From Epichloe hybrida (Eukaryota > Ascomycota > Sordariomycetes > Hypocreales > Clavicipitaceae): a stretch of 64,000 nt of DNA. Made by a program: the position numbers and the translations under genes. The notes under the pieces are model-generated. The model saw nothing but the letters and a program-made list of their open reading frames with translations, was not told where the DNA came from and made no database searches. Where the stretch lies: contig JAFEKR010000002.1 in NCBI GenBank assembly GCA_019022495.1, positions 2,418,001-2,482,000 of the forward strand, in the 5' to 3' direction. Below, in pieces: positions 1 through 11,250 of this stretch. Positions within the stretch are counted from its first letter, which is position 1, and every line of letters begins with the position of its first letter.

Positions 1-1383
1 GCGGAAGAAAGGACCAAGAATCGTGTGCTTTTCTATGCCTGGGGCGGATTGTGCCATATTAAAGCAGGGATGCTCGGCCAGATTTGTGATGAGAACGGGG
101 AATCTTGCGTAGGTGAGGAGTGCCTGTCCGCGAAAAAAAAAAAAAAAAATTAGTCCAAAGGCTCTGTCCCCCTCTCCCTCTTCATTGGCAATACATGGAC
201 TCACTTGAATGTAGGGTTTGAAATCATCTTCCAATGACAAGGCAGAGAGTTGACTGCTCAGGGTGACCATGGCATCATTGAACAATGCAGGGAAAGCCTC
301 GTCTTCGTCGAAGCGCTTGATGGCCTCTCTAATAAAGTCGAAACAAAGTCCCCCATCATCTTGCACACCCTTTAGCAGATAAGGTGCCAGCGAATCATGT
401 CGAGGGTTCGGATCACGTCTGCATTCTTCGTCAGCAATTGAGCCCTTAAGATTCAGGGGGCAAGAGCACCCCCTTTGCTAGCATCAACGAACCCATAGAG
501 AGCAGGCATGGTCAACGCAAACAGACAGTTGCTCATGCACAATCTCTTAGCTTCCTCGAGAACCTCTTGCCTCTGTGGCGAAACATTCTTGGCAGTGCTA
601 GCTGCCTTTACGGCTCGTTTCCAGCACGGCAGCAAGTAGTCGAATAAAGGGGAGGCAGGTGGCCAGTTGTTACAGGATTCTATGATTGCCTGGTCCAATA
701 TGCTGATCGACAGTTTCAAAGGGTCGCCCGAGTCGTTGAGTTCGTGGTTCAAATTCGGTAAGAAGACGAAACGCTGGCCTTGAACATTGGACATATGGTG
801 TGGATCGACGGAAACGCGGAATATTTGTGACAAAACCCTGTGTGCGTAGTCTTCATCTGATTCTTGGCGTTGCTGCTGGGCTGGCTGTGGAGAATCTTTC
901 CGGGGCGCCGACGCTGAATCGCCGTCGTCAACCTCCATGGCGTGCCGTTTGCGAGAAGGACGGGGACTACCTGTGGAGGCCGATTGGTCTCCTAATACTT
1001 GGGTGCTTTGAACACCCAGCTGTGTGAAGGGATTCGGACTTGACTGTGCTGATTCCGCGGCCGGTGTCACGTTGATCTTGACTATCGGTGTCGCGGGTTC
1101 GGAGGTTTCGGTCTGGGGCGTTTGCGACGGTGGTGATGCTGCTGATGAGGGCTGCGGCGTTGCGGTGTTGTCGGCTTCGTTTGCGCTAGACCTGCGAGCT
1201 GAAGAGCCCAGCATGGCCAGACGACGCAGTCGAATCTACGAATACGGAGTGTTAGAAAGTCGCAATGAATCGAGCAACAGCGTAACAGCGTATTGCATCA
1301 TGCATCGATGTACTTGCCCGCTCCATCTGCTCTTTGTCTGGGGCGTCAGGTCCGCTGCCCGGGGGTTGCTGATTCGAGTCCAT
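1..1383 (-). CDS. ufd2: Ubiquitin conjugation factor E4 (Ufd2-type U-box ligase), N-terminal part, cut by window edge
   Basis: Exons on the minus strand are 1383-1318, 1235-493, 418-205 and 123-1; the 3' end, including the C-terminal U-box, lies outside the window. Ufd2 extends short ubiquitin chains on substrates handed over by E3 enzymes and works with Cdc48 in the cytosol and nucleus. The joined frame reads MDSNQQPPGSG, then QMERIRLRRLAMLGSS, then a low-complexity Ser/Pro/Gln stretch. The Ufd2 core begins around residue 140 (RVLSQIFRVSVDP) and continues with FDYLLPCWKRAVKAA, LYGRDPNPRHDSLAPYLL and IEKHTILGPFFR, all typical of this family. All three introns keep frame. Intron 1 (1236-1317) needs a GC-AG boundary (donor GCAAGT) to join MER to IRLRRL. 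Introns 2 and 3 (419-492, 124-204) are GT-AG. Family call is firm; exon 1 rests on the GC donor. Confidence 0.9.
1236..1317 (-). other. GC-AG intron in ufd2
   Basis: Reading on the minus strand, the 82-nt intron starts GCAAGT and ends GTAG. Moving the donor to the nearby GT would shift the downstream frame away from the conserved IRLRRLAMLGSS segment. GC donors followed by AAGT are the known minor class spliced by the normal U2 spliceosome. Confidence 0.7.
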
Positions 1384-2282
1384 GTTGACGACTGACTCCA
1401 GAACGCTGCCAAACTAGACCAAGCGACCGAACTAGATGAAGGAAGGAGGAGGTTAAGGACTGTTGTGCGTGGTCGGGGGGGTTTTGAAGGCAGGAAAAAG
1501 AGACATTCAGCTAGGTTGACGTCGATGCCCGTCATCAGTCGTCGCTGATGCAGATTGTGGAATCGAAAAGAGCCCCGCCGCGGCTGCAACTCAGAAGAAC
1601 TCAGACAATTAATACATAGAAAAGTCAATGTCCGGCCGGCTCCGACATGCGGGACGGTGCGTGTGTGCTGCAGTGTGTGACGCAAGCGCTGAAAATACAG
1701 GGGCTCGTGGCGGAGTTGAGAGCAAATATAGCGTCCCCGTGGCGAGAACTTGCCTGTCAGAGAAATCGGTACAGTGGTCAGTCAACTGTACCAGACCAAA
1801 CAAATGTGGTTCCAACTCCGCGACCCAAACCACAAACTCCTCAACTCCGCCGCACCGACCGACCGTGATTTTTTTTTTTTTTTGAGCTTTTAGCTCTGGC
1901 GCACCACGTGATCCACCGTCTCTGCAAGTATTGGTGAAACACGACATGAATAAAGTTTACTTGTGATCCGGAAAAATAAAGACCTCATTTCATAGCACGT
2001 CGGAATTCAGCATGGCAACCTTGTACTAAAATCCTGGCATTTCAGTTCATTGTAGTATATCACTGTCAAGTCCCTTGTTGCATCCTGCTGTCTTTCTTGT
2101 GTCCTATCAATTCCCGTGCTGTTTATTCAAAGGTCCACGTCTTGCATGTTTCTGTCCTTTCTTTGTGTGCGTGTCTCCCAGTTTCTCACGCGTCTTCGGC
2201 TCGAAAACAAGTAGTATGCACAATTTCTGTCGGAGTCAGTCTCGGGGCAACACGTCGGTGGCTGTCCACGGCAATCGCAAAA
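1384..2282. other. Intergenic: ufd2 promoter side and 3' flank of the RING gene
   Basis: Both neighbours run on the minus strand, so this holds the upstream region of ufd2 and the 3' flank of the RING/TRAF gene. Short open frames on both strands show no family motif. A 15-base T run lies at 1869-1883. I see no RNA gene. Confidence 0.6.
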
Positions 2283-3956
2283 TCATAATCGAGGTACATT
2301 CACGTCTGTGCTCGATGACCTCCTTCTCTCAGGCATCATGGGCGGTCCGTCAGCTGAACTGTCACGGCGGATCCCTGCTGCAGGGCCAGTTGTGTTGGCG
2401 GCTCTGATGCGCCCTTCTTCGCGACTCCGATTGAGCAACCAGTTCACATGCATGCGTACCATGTTGATGTTGTTCCGCAACTCTGTTACTTCCTCGCGGA
2501 TGGGCATCACTTGGTTCAAGGTCCACATGCTTTGCCTGGCTTCCAAATGTGTCAGATTCTGGTGAACTTCTTCAAAGCCCGCGTCCAAATCTTGCATGGT
2601 GCGATTGTCACTGCAGACGGAGTCGTTGCGGTTGCTCCCCTTGTCTGGGCCAGCTCGTGGATTTGCAAGTATGTCGTCGACACGCTTGGCTGTCTCATCC
2701 TGACGAAGCTGCACATCACGCAGCTGACTTCCAAGGTCACTATATGCTTGGATAACCTCCCGCTGGTTTCGTATCACGATGCCCGAAGGTGTTTCTGGGT
2801 GGAAAGCACATGTGAAGGAGTGGGCACCAATCTCTCCGCGTATCGTTCTCACAGGGCATCCAAGGTCTTTGTAAGGACAGCCGACTTCGACGCCGTCACA
2901 CTCTAACTTATGGTGCGACTCAAGTTGTGAGCGGCAGACCAGCTGCCAGCACGCCTCGCACCTAGTCTTGGCTTGGAAACATGAAAGTAAGTGTACCTCC
3001 TCGTCGACTTTCTCAACCTTGTCGTCGCACAAGGCACAGCGAACCTGTTCATGGTGGCACTCGTCGTCTTTCGGCTTCGTTCGTAGCTTTTTGTCACACC
3101 TTGTATCGGGGCACGTAAAGTCCTTGAATCGACACTCTACCGTGGCATGCCTCTCCACGTTTTCGCGGCGTAGCTCCATCTCACAGCCTCGTCCTTGGTT
3201 GGGACATTTCACAGTCAGGTGGTTGAGCTGAGTGCGAATGAGTCTGGCCGCGCTGAAGCAATCGACCCAGAGCAAGAGTTCGCGGTCAATAGGACATGCG
3301 GTCCCGGACGGACTTGAGGCTATGCTGCGCCGCAAACATCTGTAGCAGAAAGTGTGATCGCAGGGTGTGGTGACGGGGTCGACTAGCGGGTCGTGGCAGA
3401 TGGGACAGAGGAGATTCGAATCGGGTTCGGAAACATAGGCCAGCGTGTACATGTCAAAAACGCATTCGCCGCCGTATCTCTTGGGTATATCGAGGGATGA
3501 CTGATGAGGAGGCAGCAGCGGGCCCGTTCTACGACCAGGCGCCGCAGTCGAATGTCGACGGCCGTAGGGCTGGGACAGGAGAGCGGCTGGCTGCGGCGCG
3601 ACACCATGGCGAAGACGCCCATGAGCATCTGGTGCGATGTAGTAGGCTTCTGGGGATGGCGGCCTGACCAGACTGGTAACGAGGTCTGGTGTAGCCGTGG
3701 TCCGCCGAAAGTTTCGGCGAGCGAAACGCCGGGCAGCGGCAGGACTCATTCGCACTCCTTCATCGCTCGACTCTGACGCGGCCTCTCGCAAGGCCGCCAT
3801 GTTGGGAGGTCGACTCGTAAGGGTCGGGCTCGGGCTCGGGCTCGGTCTGGTGCTGGTGCTGGTGCTTGGTTCTGCTGCGGAGGGCCGGGGAGCATCGTCG
3901 ACGAGAAGAGCCGGCGCCAAGGGCACCTCTGATGCTGCTTCCTGTGCTAGTGACAT
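2283..3956 (-). CDS. TRAF-type RING finger and TRAF zinc-finger protein, putative E3 ubiquitin ligase
   Basis: A single uninterrupted 557-residue frame. Residues 1-150 are disordered (Ser, Pro, Thr, Arg). A RING follows at about 184-224: CPICHDPLVDPVTTPCDHTF then CYRCL and CPIDREL. The last zinc position is Asp rather than Cys, as in animal TRAF RINGs. Next come Cys/His-rich TRAF-type zinc fingers (about 250-380: CPNQGRGCEMEL, HATVECRF, CPDTRCDKKL, CEACWQLVC, CPYKDLGCP). A predicted coiled coil follows at about 395-520 and a basic Ser-rich tail. Family knowledge suggests ubiquitin transfer with the fingers and coiled coil for partner binding; substrate is unknown. The start is the first ATG of the frame. 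No MATH/TRAF-C domain is visible, so it is not a full TRAF. Confidence 0.85.
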   Translation of the reverse strand: MSLAQEAASEVPLAPALLVDDAPRPSAAEPSTSTSTRPSPSPSPTLTSRPPNMAALREAASESSDEGVRMSPAAARRFARRNFRRTTATPDLVTSLVRPPSPEAYYIAPDAHGRLRHGVAPQPAALLSQPYGRRHSTAAPGRRTGPLLPPHQSSLDIPKRYGGECVFDMYTLAYVSEPDSNLLCPICHDPLVDPVTTPCDHTFCYRCLRRSIASSPSGTACPIDRELLLWVDCFSAARLIRTQLNHLTVKCPNQGRGCEMELRRENVERHATVECRFKDFTCPDTRCDKKLRTKPKDDECHHEQVRCALCDDKVEKVDEEVHLLSCFQAKTRCEACWQLVCRSQLESHHKLECDGVEVGCPYKDLGCPVRTIRGEIGAHSFTCAFHPETPSGIVIRNQREVIQAYSDLGSQLRDVQLRQDETAKRVDDILANPRAGPDKGSNRNDSVCSDNRTMQDLDAGFEEVHQNLTHLEARQSMWTLNQVMPIREEVTELRNNINMVRMHVNWLLNRSREEGRIRAANTTGPAAGIRRDSSADGPPMMPERRRSSSTDVNVPRL

Positions 3957-4628
3957 CCTCTGATAAGAATGACACAGGCGCCGGAGAGGTGGAGTGAGCA
4001 GGTGTCAATCGCTCATGGGAACATGAGCAGCGGGGGTTGTTGTTCTTGTTCAAAAATGGATGGAAGTCCAAAAATTCACACAAATGTCATGGCAGACGTG
4101 TGAAAGTGGATGGATGGGGAAGGTGGAATTGATAAGACATGGATGACGACGGGGGGAGTGAATGGGGTGAATGGGGTGAATGGACGGAGGAACTGAGGCT
4201 TGGTCCGATTGGTGGCCGGGGTCCAGGGCGGGAGCGGGCGAACCAACCAAAGCCAGCCACTTGCCATTGACGAACTCACTCTGGGTCGGAGCTGCCCACT
4301 TTTGCTTTTTTGGCTCCGCCCACCATACATATGATCGCCCTGTCTCTGACCTCTGTGCTCCTAACAATAACTAAGTAAGAGATGTACGGGTACTTATATA
4401 TTAACTAAAGCTTACTAGGTCCAAGTGTGTTATATGTATATAAGTTACTCGCTAATAACTAGTGGCTTGCTAATATCACGTGGACCTAGCCCTAAGGCGT
4501 GGTGTGCCCGCGGGCTGCGCCCATGTATTAGGAGTGGGGCCTCATAGTTGCCCTTTGTGCACCGCGTCTTTTTCTTCCTTCACCTGACGACAACGGACAT
4601 CGTGCTTGTTAGCCAGAACTATCGCAAC
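3957..4628. other. Intergenic with a short AT-rich, RIP-like stretch
   Basis: The first 300 bases are probably the RING gene promoter. Around 4370-4480 the sequence becomes AT-rich with repeated CTAAT/TAGT words, resembling the dead-repeat block at 55-64 kb, and may be a small repeat relic. The last 100 bases lie just upstream of the dead adenylosuccinate synthetase copy. Confidence 0.5.
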
Positions 4629-5735
4629 ATGACAATCACGATTATTCTAGACTCCCAATAGGGAGATAAGGGCAAAGGAAAACTAACCGACATCCTTGTC
4701 CCCGAGGCACAAATCTGCGCTCGAGCCGCTGGGGGTCACAACGCTGGGCACTCTATTGTCGCCAATGGAGTGTCATATAGCTTCCACTTGCTTCCCTCTA
4801 GTCTTATCAACCCAAAACGCATAAACAACCTCATCGGCTCGGGAGTCTTCTTCCACGTCCCAAGCTTCTTCAAGGAGCTACAGGAGCTCGAAAGAAGAGA
4901 TCCTTGTTTTGGACCGAGTGCACATCGATTTGCAGATGCACGTGGCATTTAATGTAATATAGGAGAGGGAGCTCGGAGAAAAAAATTTGGCCACGACAAT
5001 GACGGGTACTGGCCCATGTCTCACGACCAACGCCGCGCGAAGTGGAATCAGATTAGCGGAGGTTTTTAACCCCGAGTTATTTAAGTCCAAACTCCGATAA
5101 TAATTAGCCAATAGCTACTAAAAGCACTACAGGGACCTATTTTAGTATAATATTAAGGAGAAACTCGCTTAGTTTAGCAGGTATTAACTCAAGTTAGCGA
5201 AATACGCTATGGATAGCATGTCGTTCATCCCGTTAGCCTAAGAGAGCAGTACGAGCATCTTGGTAGAAGGGGCAAATGCACTGATGCTCGACATAAATTA
5301 TGGGACGTTCCCATTAGTGACCTCGTCTAATACAACACTGGGTGGGATTATAGACGGACTCGACTTGAACCCGAAGAACATCACAGAGACAATCGGAGTG
5401 GTGAAGGCCTACACAACTCGCGTCGGGCAGGGAGCTTTCAAGACAGAAGATACTGGAGAGATTGGGACCAAACTCCAGGAGATCGGCCGAGAATGGGGAA
5501 CAACGACTGGCCGAAGACGCAGATGTGGATGGCTTGACCTTGTCGTTGTCAAGTACAGCGCTTCGATCAATTACTACTCCGCTTTAAATCTCACGAAGCT
5601 TGATGTTCTGGATACTTTCGACACGATTAAAATCGCCATTGCCTACAAGGTTAACGGCGAGGAACTGGACTCTTACCCTGCGGATCTCGACATCCTAGAC
5701 CGAGCCGAGGTTGTCTATCATGATATTCCAGAGGC
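4629..5735 (+). pseudogene. Dead adenylosuccinate synthetase copy
   Basis: Adenylosuccinate synthetase joins IMP and aspartate using GTP, the first step from IMP to AMP. Translation in three frames gives colinear family motifs: MTITIILDSQ then a stop then [11 protein letters not shown] (4629-4700); [16 protein letters not shown] and [14 protein letters not shown] in the same frame; [13 protein letters not shown] after a frameshift near 4905; TTNAARSGIRLAEVFNPEL near 5020-5090; a stop-riddled stretch at 5130-5250; then an open run from [12 protein letters not shown] through [36 protein letters not shown] and [11 protein letters not shown] (to about 5735). At least five in-frame stops and two frameshifts are seen. 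The GDEGKGK nucleotide loop reads GDKGKGK. The last ~55 codons are not recognisable. A working copy must lie elsewhere. Confidence 0.9.
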
Positions 5736-6739
5736 CCTTTTTTTCCCCTCCTTGGGAATTCCTCGGAAGTGGTTTTTGTACATTGCTGCTGGTCTGTCGT
5801 GGACACTGAGAGGTACACATTTGCTAGAGCAAGAACAGACTTGTTGGTGGACCCTGAATTCCTGTCGCATGTTCCTTGAATCATTGATCAGACACCTTCA
5901 CTTCTGCAGTACCGGAGAACAGCGTACAAATTGAGACTGCTAGAAAGAAATTAGGACTGGCATTGCGAATTGGTCGATTCTTGTAATAACTGACCCAGAA
6001 TTCGACAGGTCTGTCGAGGGCGATTGGAGTATAGGGTACTTCGTAGGTTGGACTCTTACTAATGGCTTTCTCTACATTTCAATTGGAAGGGAAGAAAGAA
6101 GAGGCCAGTCATGCTCCAAGGCTGTCATTGGCTAGAGAGGGCACTTGATGGATCAATGCATGCATCGCCCCTCCTCCTTCCCCGCCACCGCCACGCCACC
6201 GCCACGCCACCTTGCTTTCACGTTCCACTTTCACATGCCAGCCCATCCCCGCCAATCCCTGCGTGTGCGCGACACATCATGAGCACCTTCTTCACGGGCG
6301 AGACTGAGCATGCAAGCAAAACAAAGTCGTGCCGTGTGCTCCTATTCGCGCTTCATGCCGACGTCGCCGTTCTAGAAGACACATAATACAAAAAGCCTCT
6401 AACACCTCGCCATCTTGGTACGACTTAAAACCTTCCCTTCCCGCCCTTTTGTTTGGGCCTTGTCTCCATCGACCCATCGTCTCGGATCTGGACGGACGAC
6501 AAGGACGCCAGTAGATTCTGCTTCCTCGCCCCAGCTTGCCTGGTCAATCTCTCCCTAATCTTACTCCAGGTTTCTTCCCAGTTAACGAAACACTAAATTG
6601 GCGGCGTCCTTGGATGATTCCATTATGAGCCTTGGCGCGGCTGCTTTATATACGTCCTCGCCGTCCCCGTTCCGATTTTCACATGTCAATACTCATAGAC
6701 AGTGCCTCGCCAATTTACTCCTGAAACAAAACAGTCAAG
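5736..6739. other. Intergenic: end of the pseudogene and hydrolase promoter
   Basis: An open stretch at about 5757-5990 carries several interrupted codons after the synthetase motifs stop; I cannot assign it. From 6100 the sequence is C-rich (short CCGCCACGCCAC repeats near 6180-6210), consistent with the promoter and leader of the hydrolase gene. Confidence 0.5.
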
Positions 6740-8940
6740 ATGCTGGACCACGTTCTGGGACGACCCTCATCCAAATCGAGACGGATGCAGGTTCTTGCAG
6801 TAATCTCCTTCTGGTCTTTATATCTTTATAGGTAATTATCTACAATCAAATCAACACGATGTATTAAGCGATCGCTCGAATCTAACCTTGCTCTCATTCC
6901 AGAGGCAATAAGCATGGTCCGCCGGGAGCGCAATTACTTTCCAAAGTCTTCTCACGGCGTCTCACAGCATGGCAAATATCCACCTTGACCATCATCTCCC
7001 TCTATGCTGCTCGAAACTTCAGCGCCCTTGTCGGGTTGGCCAGTCCAGAGCCCATGGCCAACATGTACGACACGACCTATTTTCGCGCAACATGGGTGCT
7101 CACAGCCCTGGATGCTGGATTCTGGACTGCAATGAAAATCAGGGTAAAATGGTTGAGGGACCTCGCCAGCATCTTTTTCTCGCTCTTCTACCTAGTCGCT
7201 GCCGAAAGGGCCGATGAAAAGGTTCGCAAAGTTCGCGGAATGATGACCGTGGAGCATCTGCGGGTTGCGTGGAACAAAGGCACAACACCCTACCTCAGCG
7301 TATTGCAACGCTTGATGAGACCCCGGTTCACGAGATGGCCACCGAGGCAGATTCGAATCCCTCGACCGTCGAATAGCGACTACAAGGAGCCCGTGACTGG
7401 GTGGTTGTACTACGACGGACCACTGGCGGACCTGTTGCACCATAGCAGACTGGTGCTGGATATCCCAGGTGGTGGCTTTGTTGCCATGGATCCTCGATGC
7501 AATGACGACAAGCTGCTGGCATGGGCATCCAAGTCTGGTTTGCCTATTCTCAGCTTAGATTACAAGAAGGCACCCGAATTCCCCTACCCGTATGCCGTGA
7601 ATGAGATTTTCGACGTGTACGATGCCATCATCGACACCAAGGGTCGATGCATAGGCATGTCCGGTCAAGAGACGCCGAGAATCATCATTACCGGTGATAG
7701 CGCTGGAGCCAATCTTGCAGTTTCTGCGACCTTGATGATACTGGAAACAAGCGATGGGGAATTCAGACGGTTTGCCGGACGAGGCTCGCTCCCAGCACCT
7801 GAAGGTCTCGTGTGCTTCTATCCCGCCTTGGACATGAACATTGGGAACTGGATGACGGACGAGCAAATGTCCCTGATTCGAGACCGTAAAATGCGCAAGA
7901 CATACAAAAAGATTGTCCGTCGGAAAAGTATGCAATACAATCAGTTAATTGGAACACCCCATCACTCAGATGATGAAGATGAAGCTCAGCCGGAGCCTCC
8001 CCGACCAACCGAACAACTGCCAAGGAGTCCTCATGTCTCTCAGCCTCAATTTTCGCACATGGGTCCACAAAGCTTGTCGCGAATTCAGAAACAAGACAAG
8101 GAGGGCCCGAAAGCATCGGACAGCATGTCTCACCACTCACAGCCAATGCAGACACGGCTGGCAACGTCGTCCATGATTTCATACTTCAACGACCGCGTCT
8201 TGACGCCCGAAATGATGCGTGCTATGATCATACTCTACATCGGTCCACATAATCGACCCGACTTCTCGCAAGACTACCTCCTGAGTCCAGTGCTCGCGCC
8301 TGACTCCCTGCTCGCCAAGTTTCCCAAGACGTATTTCATGACGGGAGAGCGGGATCCCCTCGTTGACGACACGGTCGTCTTTGCGGGTCGACTACGACGA
8401 GCCAAGGAAGCTGTGGCGAGAGAACAGAAGCGCGCATTCGACGACACAGAGGCAGCCGAGGTTGCGCTGATTCCCGGAGTATCTCACGGCTTCATGCAAT
8501 TTCCAGGAATCTACCCCCCGGCCTGGGAGCACTTTGACCGATGCGTTCTCTGGTTCGAACAACTCTTCCTGGAGGCAGAGCATGCGCGCACCAAGAGCCA
8601 GCGGCCCGCGTTGTCATCACCCGCCATGAACAGGATGACGTACCATGAGCAGCAACGACAGCATCATCACCTGGGAGAGTCAAGCGGCGAAGAAGACAAA
8701 CCTCTAGAGATTAGCATGACCAAACTGAGCAGAGGTCGTAGCTGGACGGTATCAGGAGCGGGGGCTGCAGCAAAGACGGAATCACCACCGCACGACAAAG
8801 CCAACGGCACTCGGAAGAACAAGAGAAGGATCTTGAGCAAGAGCAAGAGCCTGATCAAGTTGAAGAGCACAGATGACTTGCTGGAAAGGAGAATGGAGGG
8901 ATTAGCAGGCGGCTTGACGGGGACAGGGGAGGATAATTGA
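6740..8940 (+). CDS. Membrane-anchored alpha/beta hydrolase of the hormone-sensitive-lipase type
   Basis: Exons 6740-6831 and 6903-8940 (71-nt GT-AG intron) give 709 residues; the ATG at 6740 adds 58 residues to the frame of exon 2 and joins cleanly. Hydrophobic stretches near residues 17-29, 50-70 and 115-130 suggest membrane anchoring. The catalytic core has LDIPGGGFVAMDP (about 219), ITGDSAGANLA with nucleophile Ser297, FMTGERDPLVDD (Asp near 515) and GVSHGFMQFPG (His559). The usual HGGG oxyanion motif reads PGGG. A long charged, Ser/Pro-rich insert (about 375-450) and a basic tail resemble the regulatory inserts of HSL proteins. The likely role is hydrolysis of lipid or steryl esters at the ER or lipid droplets; substrate is inferred only from the family. 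Confidence 0.85.
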
Positions 8941-9362
8941 AGTGGAATGTCATTTTCTCGTAGATATGTATGAAGATGATGACGAATCGAACCACGACCG
9001 ACTCATCCGTACTGGCGTGAGAGTGAAGGCGTGCATGTGGATCCATTGTCGGATAAGTCGGACGATGAGCGATTCGATTCATCATCAGTCGACTGCCGAA
9101 GCTGCCACTTCGAGTGGGGGGGGGGATTCGGAATCTGGCCGTCGGACTGGCTCGGCAAACACGGCCATCTGGACGAGGCACGATCAACATTGACTGGAGT
9201 AATCCGTATTTTGCTTTCCCCCTCTTCCTCTGGACACGTTGGGATACTTGATCTCTCTCTTCTTTTCGTTCTTTCTGTCCATCCTTCTCAACTCTTCCTT
9301 CTGTTTGCACAGAACCCACCCCACGTTGAACGCATCCTCCCCTCGCATCCTCCCCTCCCGCC
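8941..9362. other. Intergenic: hydrolase 3' flank and glutamate decarboxylase promoter
   Basis: A compact 422-bp spacer between two plus-strand genes. It contains a short G run at 9116-9124 and a pyrimidine-rich stretch (9215-9310) just upstream of the decarboxylase, as is common before fungal start sites. No coding signal. Confidence 0.5.
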
Positions 9363-11250
9363 ATGGTTCACCTCAGCGCCATGCACGCCGACGACGGCAA
9401 TGCGACCAGCGCAACCGACAAGATGGCCGAGCTGGCCGACAAGGCCGGCAATCTTCTCGAGCTGTCGTCTGACGCAGACGAGTTCACCACGAGCGTGTAC
9501 GGATCTCGCTTCGCCGAGCAGGACCTTCCGCGCTTCAAGATGCCCGAGCGTGCCATGCCCCGCGAGATAGCGTACCGGATGATCAAGGATGATCTCAGTC
9601 TGGATAACAATCCTAAGCTAAAGTAGGGCCTCCACTACCCTCTTGGTTGTACAAGATACAAGACGAATTGAGGAGTAAATGTGTCGTGTGACTAACTTTT
9701 TTTTCCTGTTTTGTTGGGCTTTAGCTTGGCCTCCTTTGTGACGACGTACATGGTTCGTTCTCCTCCGACAGCTTGGGAAGCTCTCACCACAAGCTTGTCG
9801 CTGACACTTTTCTTCTTTTCTCCATGTTCGTCTTGCCGCCATGTAGGAAGACGAAGCAGAGAAGCTCATGGCTGATTCGCTGTCGAAAAACTTCATCGAC
9901 TACGAGGAATACCCGCAATCCGCCGACATCCAAAGCCGATGCGTCAACATGATCGGCGACCTGTTTCACGCGCCCGCCGGCAGCGCGGTAGGCACCTCGT
10001 CGGTCGGGTCGTCCGAGGCCATCATGCTCGCCGTGCTGGCCATGAAGCGCCGCTGGAAGATGCGCCGCCAGGCCGAGGGCAGGAGCACCGAGCGGCCCAA
10101 CCTGGTCATGTCGTCGGCCGTGCAGGTGTGCTGGGAAAAGGCCACGCGGTACTTTGAGATTGAGGAGAGGTTCATCAACTGCACGCCCACGCGCTTCGTC
10201 GTGGACCCGGAGCAGATGGTGGAGCGGTGCGACGACAACACCATCGGGTGTGTCCTCATCCTGGGAACCACCTACACGGGGGACTACGAGGACGTCAAGG
10301 CCGTCAACGACTTGTTGACGGAGAGGAACATGGGCGTGCCCATCCACGTCGACGCCGCGAGCGGGGGCTTCGTCGCGCCCTTTGTCGTGCCGGGCCTGGA
10401 ATGGGACTTCCGCTGCGGCAAAGTCGTGTCCATCAACGTGTCCGGCCACAAGTACGGCCTCGTCTACCCGGGCGTCGGATGGGCCATCTGGCGCGCCCCC
10501 GAGTACCTGCCGCAGGACCTCGTCTTCAACATCGACTACCTCGGCGCCCAGCAGTCCTCCTTCACGCTCAACTTCTCAAAGGGTGCCTCGCAAGTCATCG
10601 GCCAGTACTACCAGCTCATCCGCCTCGGCAAGAGCGGCTACCGCTCCATCATGAGCAACCTCACCCGCACGGCCGACCACCTCGCCGCGTCCCTCGCCTC
10701 CCTCGGCTTCGTCATCTTGTCCAAGGGCTCCGGGAGGGGCCTCCCCCTCGTGGCGTTCCGCCTCGCCGGCCCGGACGACCCCGACGGCAGACGCCATCGC
10801 CACTACGACGAGTTCGCCCTCGCCCACCAGCTGCGGTCGAGGGGCTGGGTCGTCCCCGCCTACACAATGGCCCCCGAAACCAACAAGATGAAGATGCTGC
10901 GCGTCGTGGTGCGCGAGGACTTTTCCAGAGCAAGGTGCGATGTGCTCATCGCCGACATCAAGCTGTGTCTGGGGCTGCTGGAGGAGACAGACAAAGAGAC
11001 TGTCGAGAAGCAGGAGGACTATGTCCGGACGCACCTGACCTCGTCGGGACGTGCACAAAAGTCCAAGCACAGGCTTCATCACTACAAGGTTCGTCTTTGT
11101 CTTGTCTTTCTGTGATTCGTCGTCTTCTTCTTCTTCTTCCTCGGAAATGGCTGGAAACAACACTCTCCCATATGCTAATCATTCTTCTTGTAATAGAACG
11201 AGGGGCATTCCCTGCAGGGCAAGACTGGCAAGACACACGCTGCTTGTTGA
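9363..11250 (+). CDS. gad1: Glutamate decarboxylase (PLP-dependent)
   Basis: Exons 9363-9622, 9725-9752, 9847-11088 and 11197-11250 give 527 residues, in the normal range. The enzyme turns glutamate into GABA and CO2, feeding the GABA shunt and affecting acid and oxidative stress tolerance. Family motifs: SVYGSRFAEQDLPRFKMPE, the joined NPKLNLASFVTTYMEDEAEK across the 28-nt microexon 2, FIDYEEYPQSADIQSRCVNM, HVDAASGGFVAPF and NVSGHKYGLVYPG, where Lys298 should bind PLP. The last exon supplies KNEGHSLQGKTGKTHAAC, the typical Lys-rich fungal GAD tail, so I prefer it over read-through to the stop 27 nt after exon 3. It is convergent with arg8. Fungal GAD has no obvious plant-type calmodulin site here. 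Confidence 0.93.
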
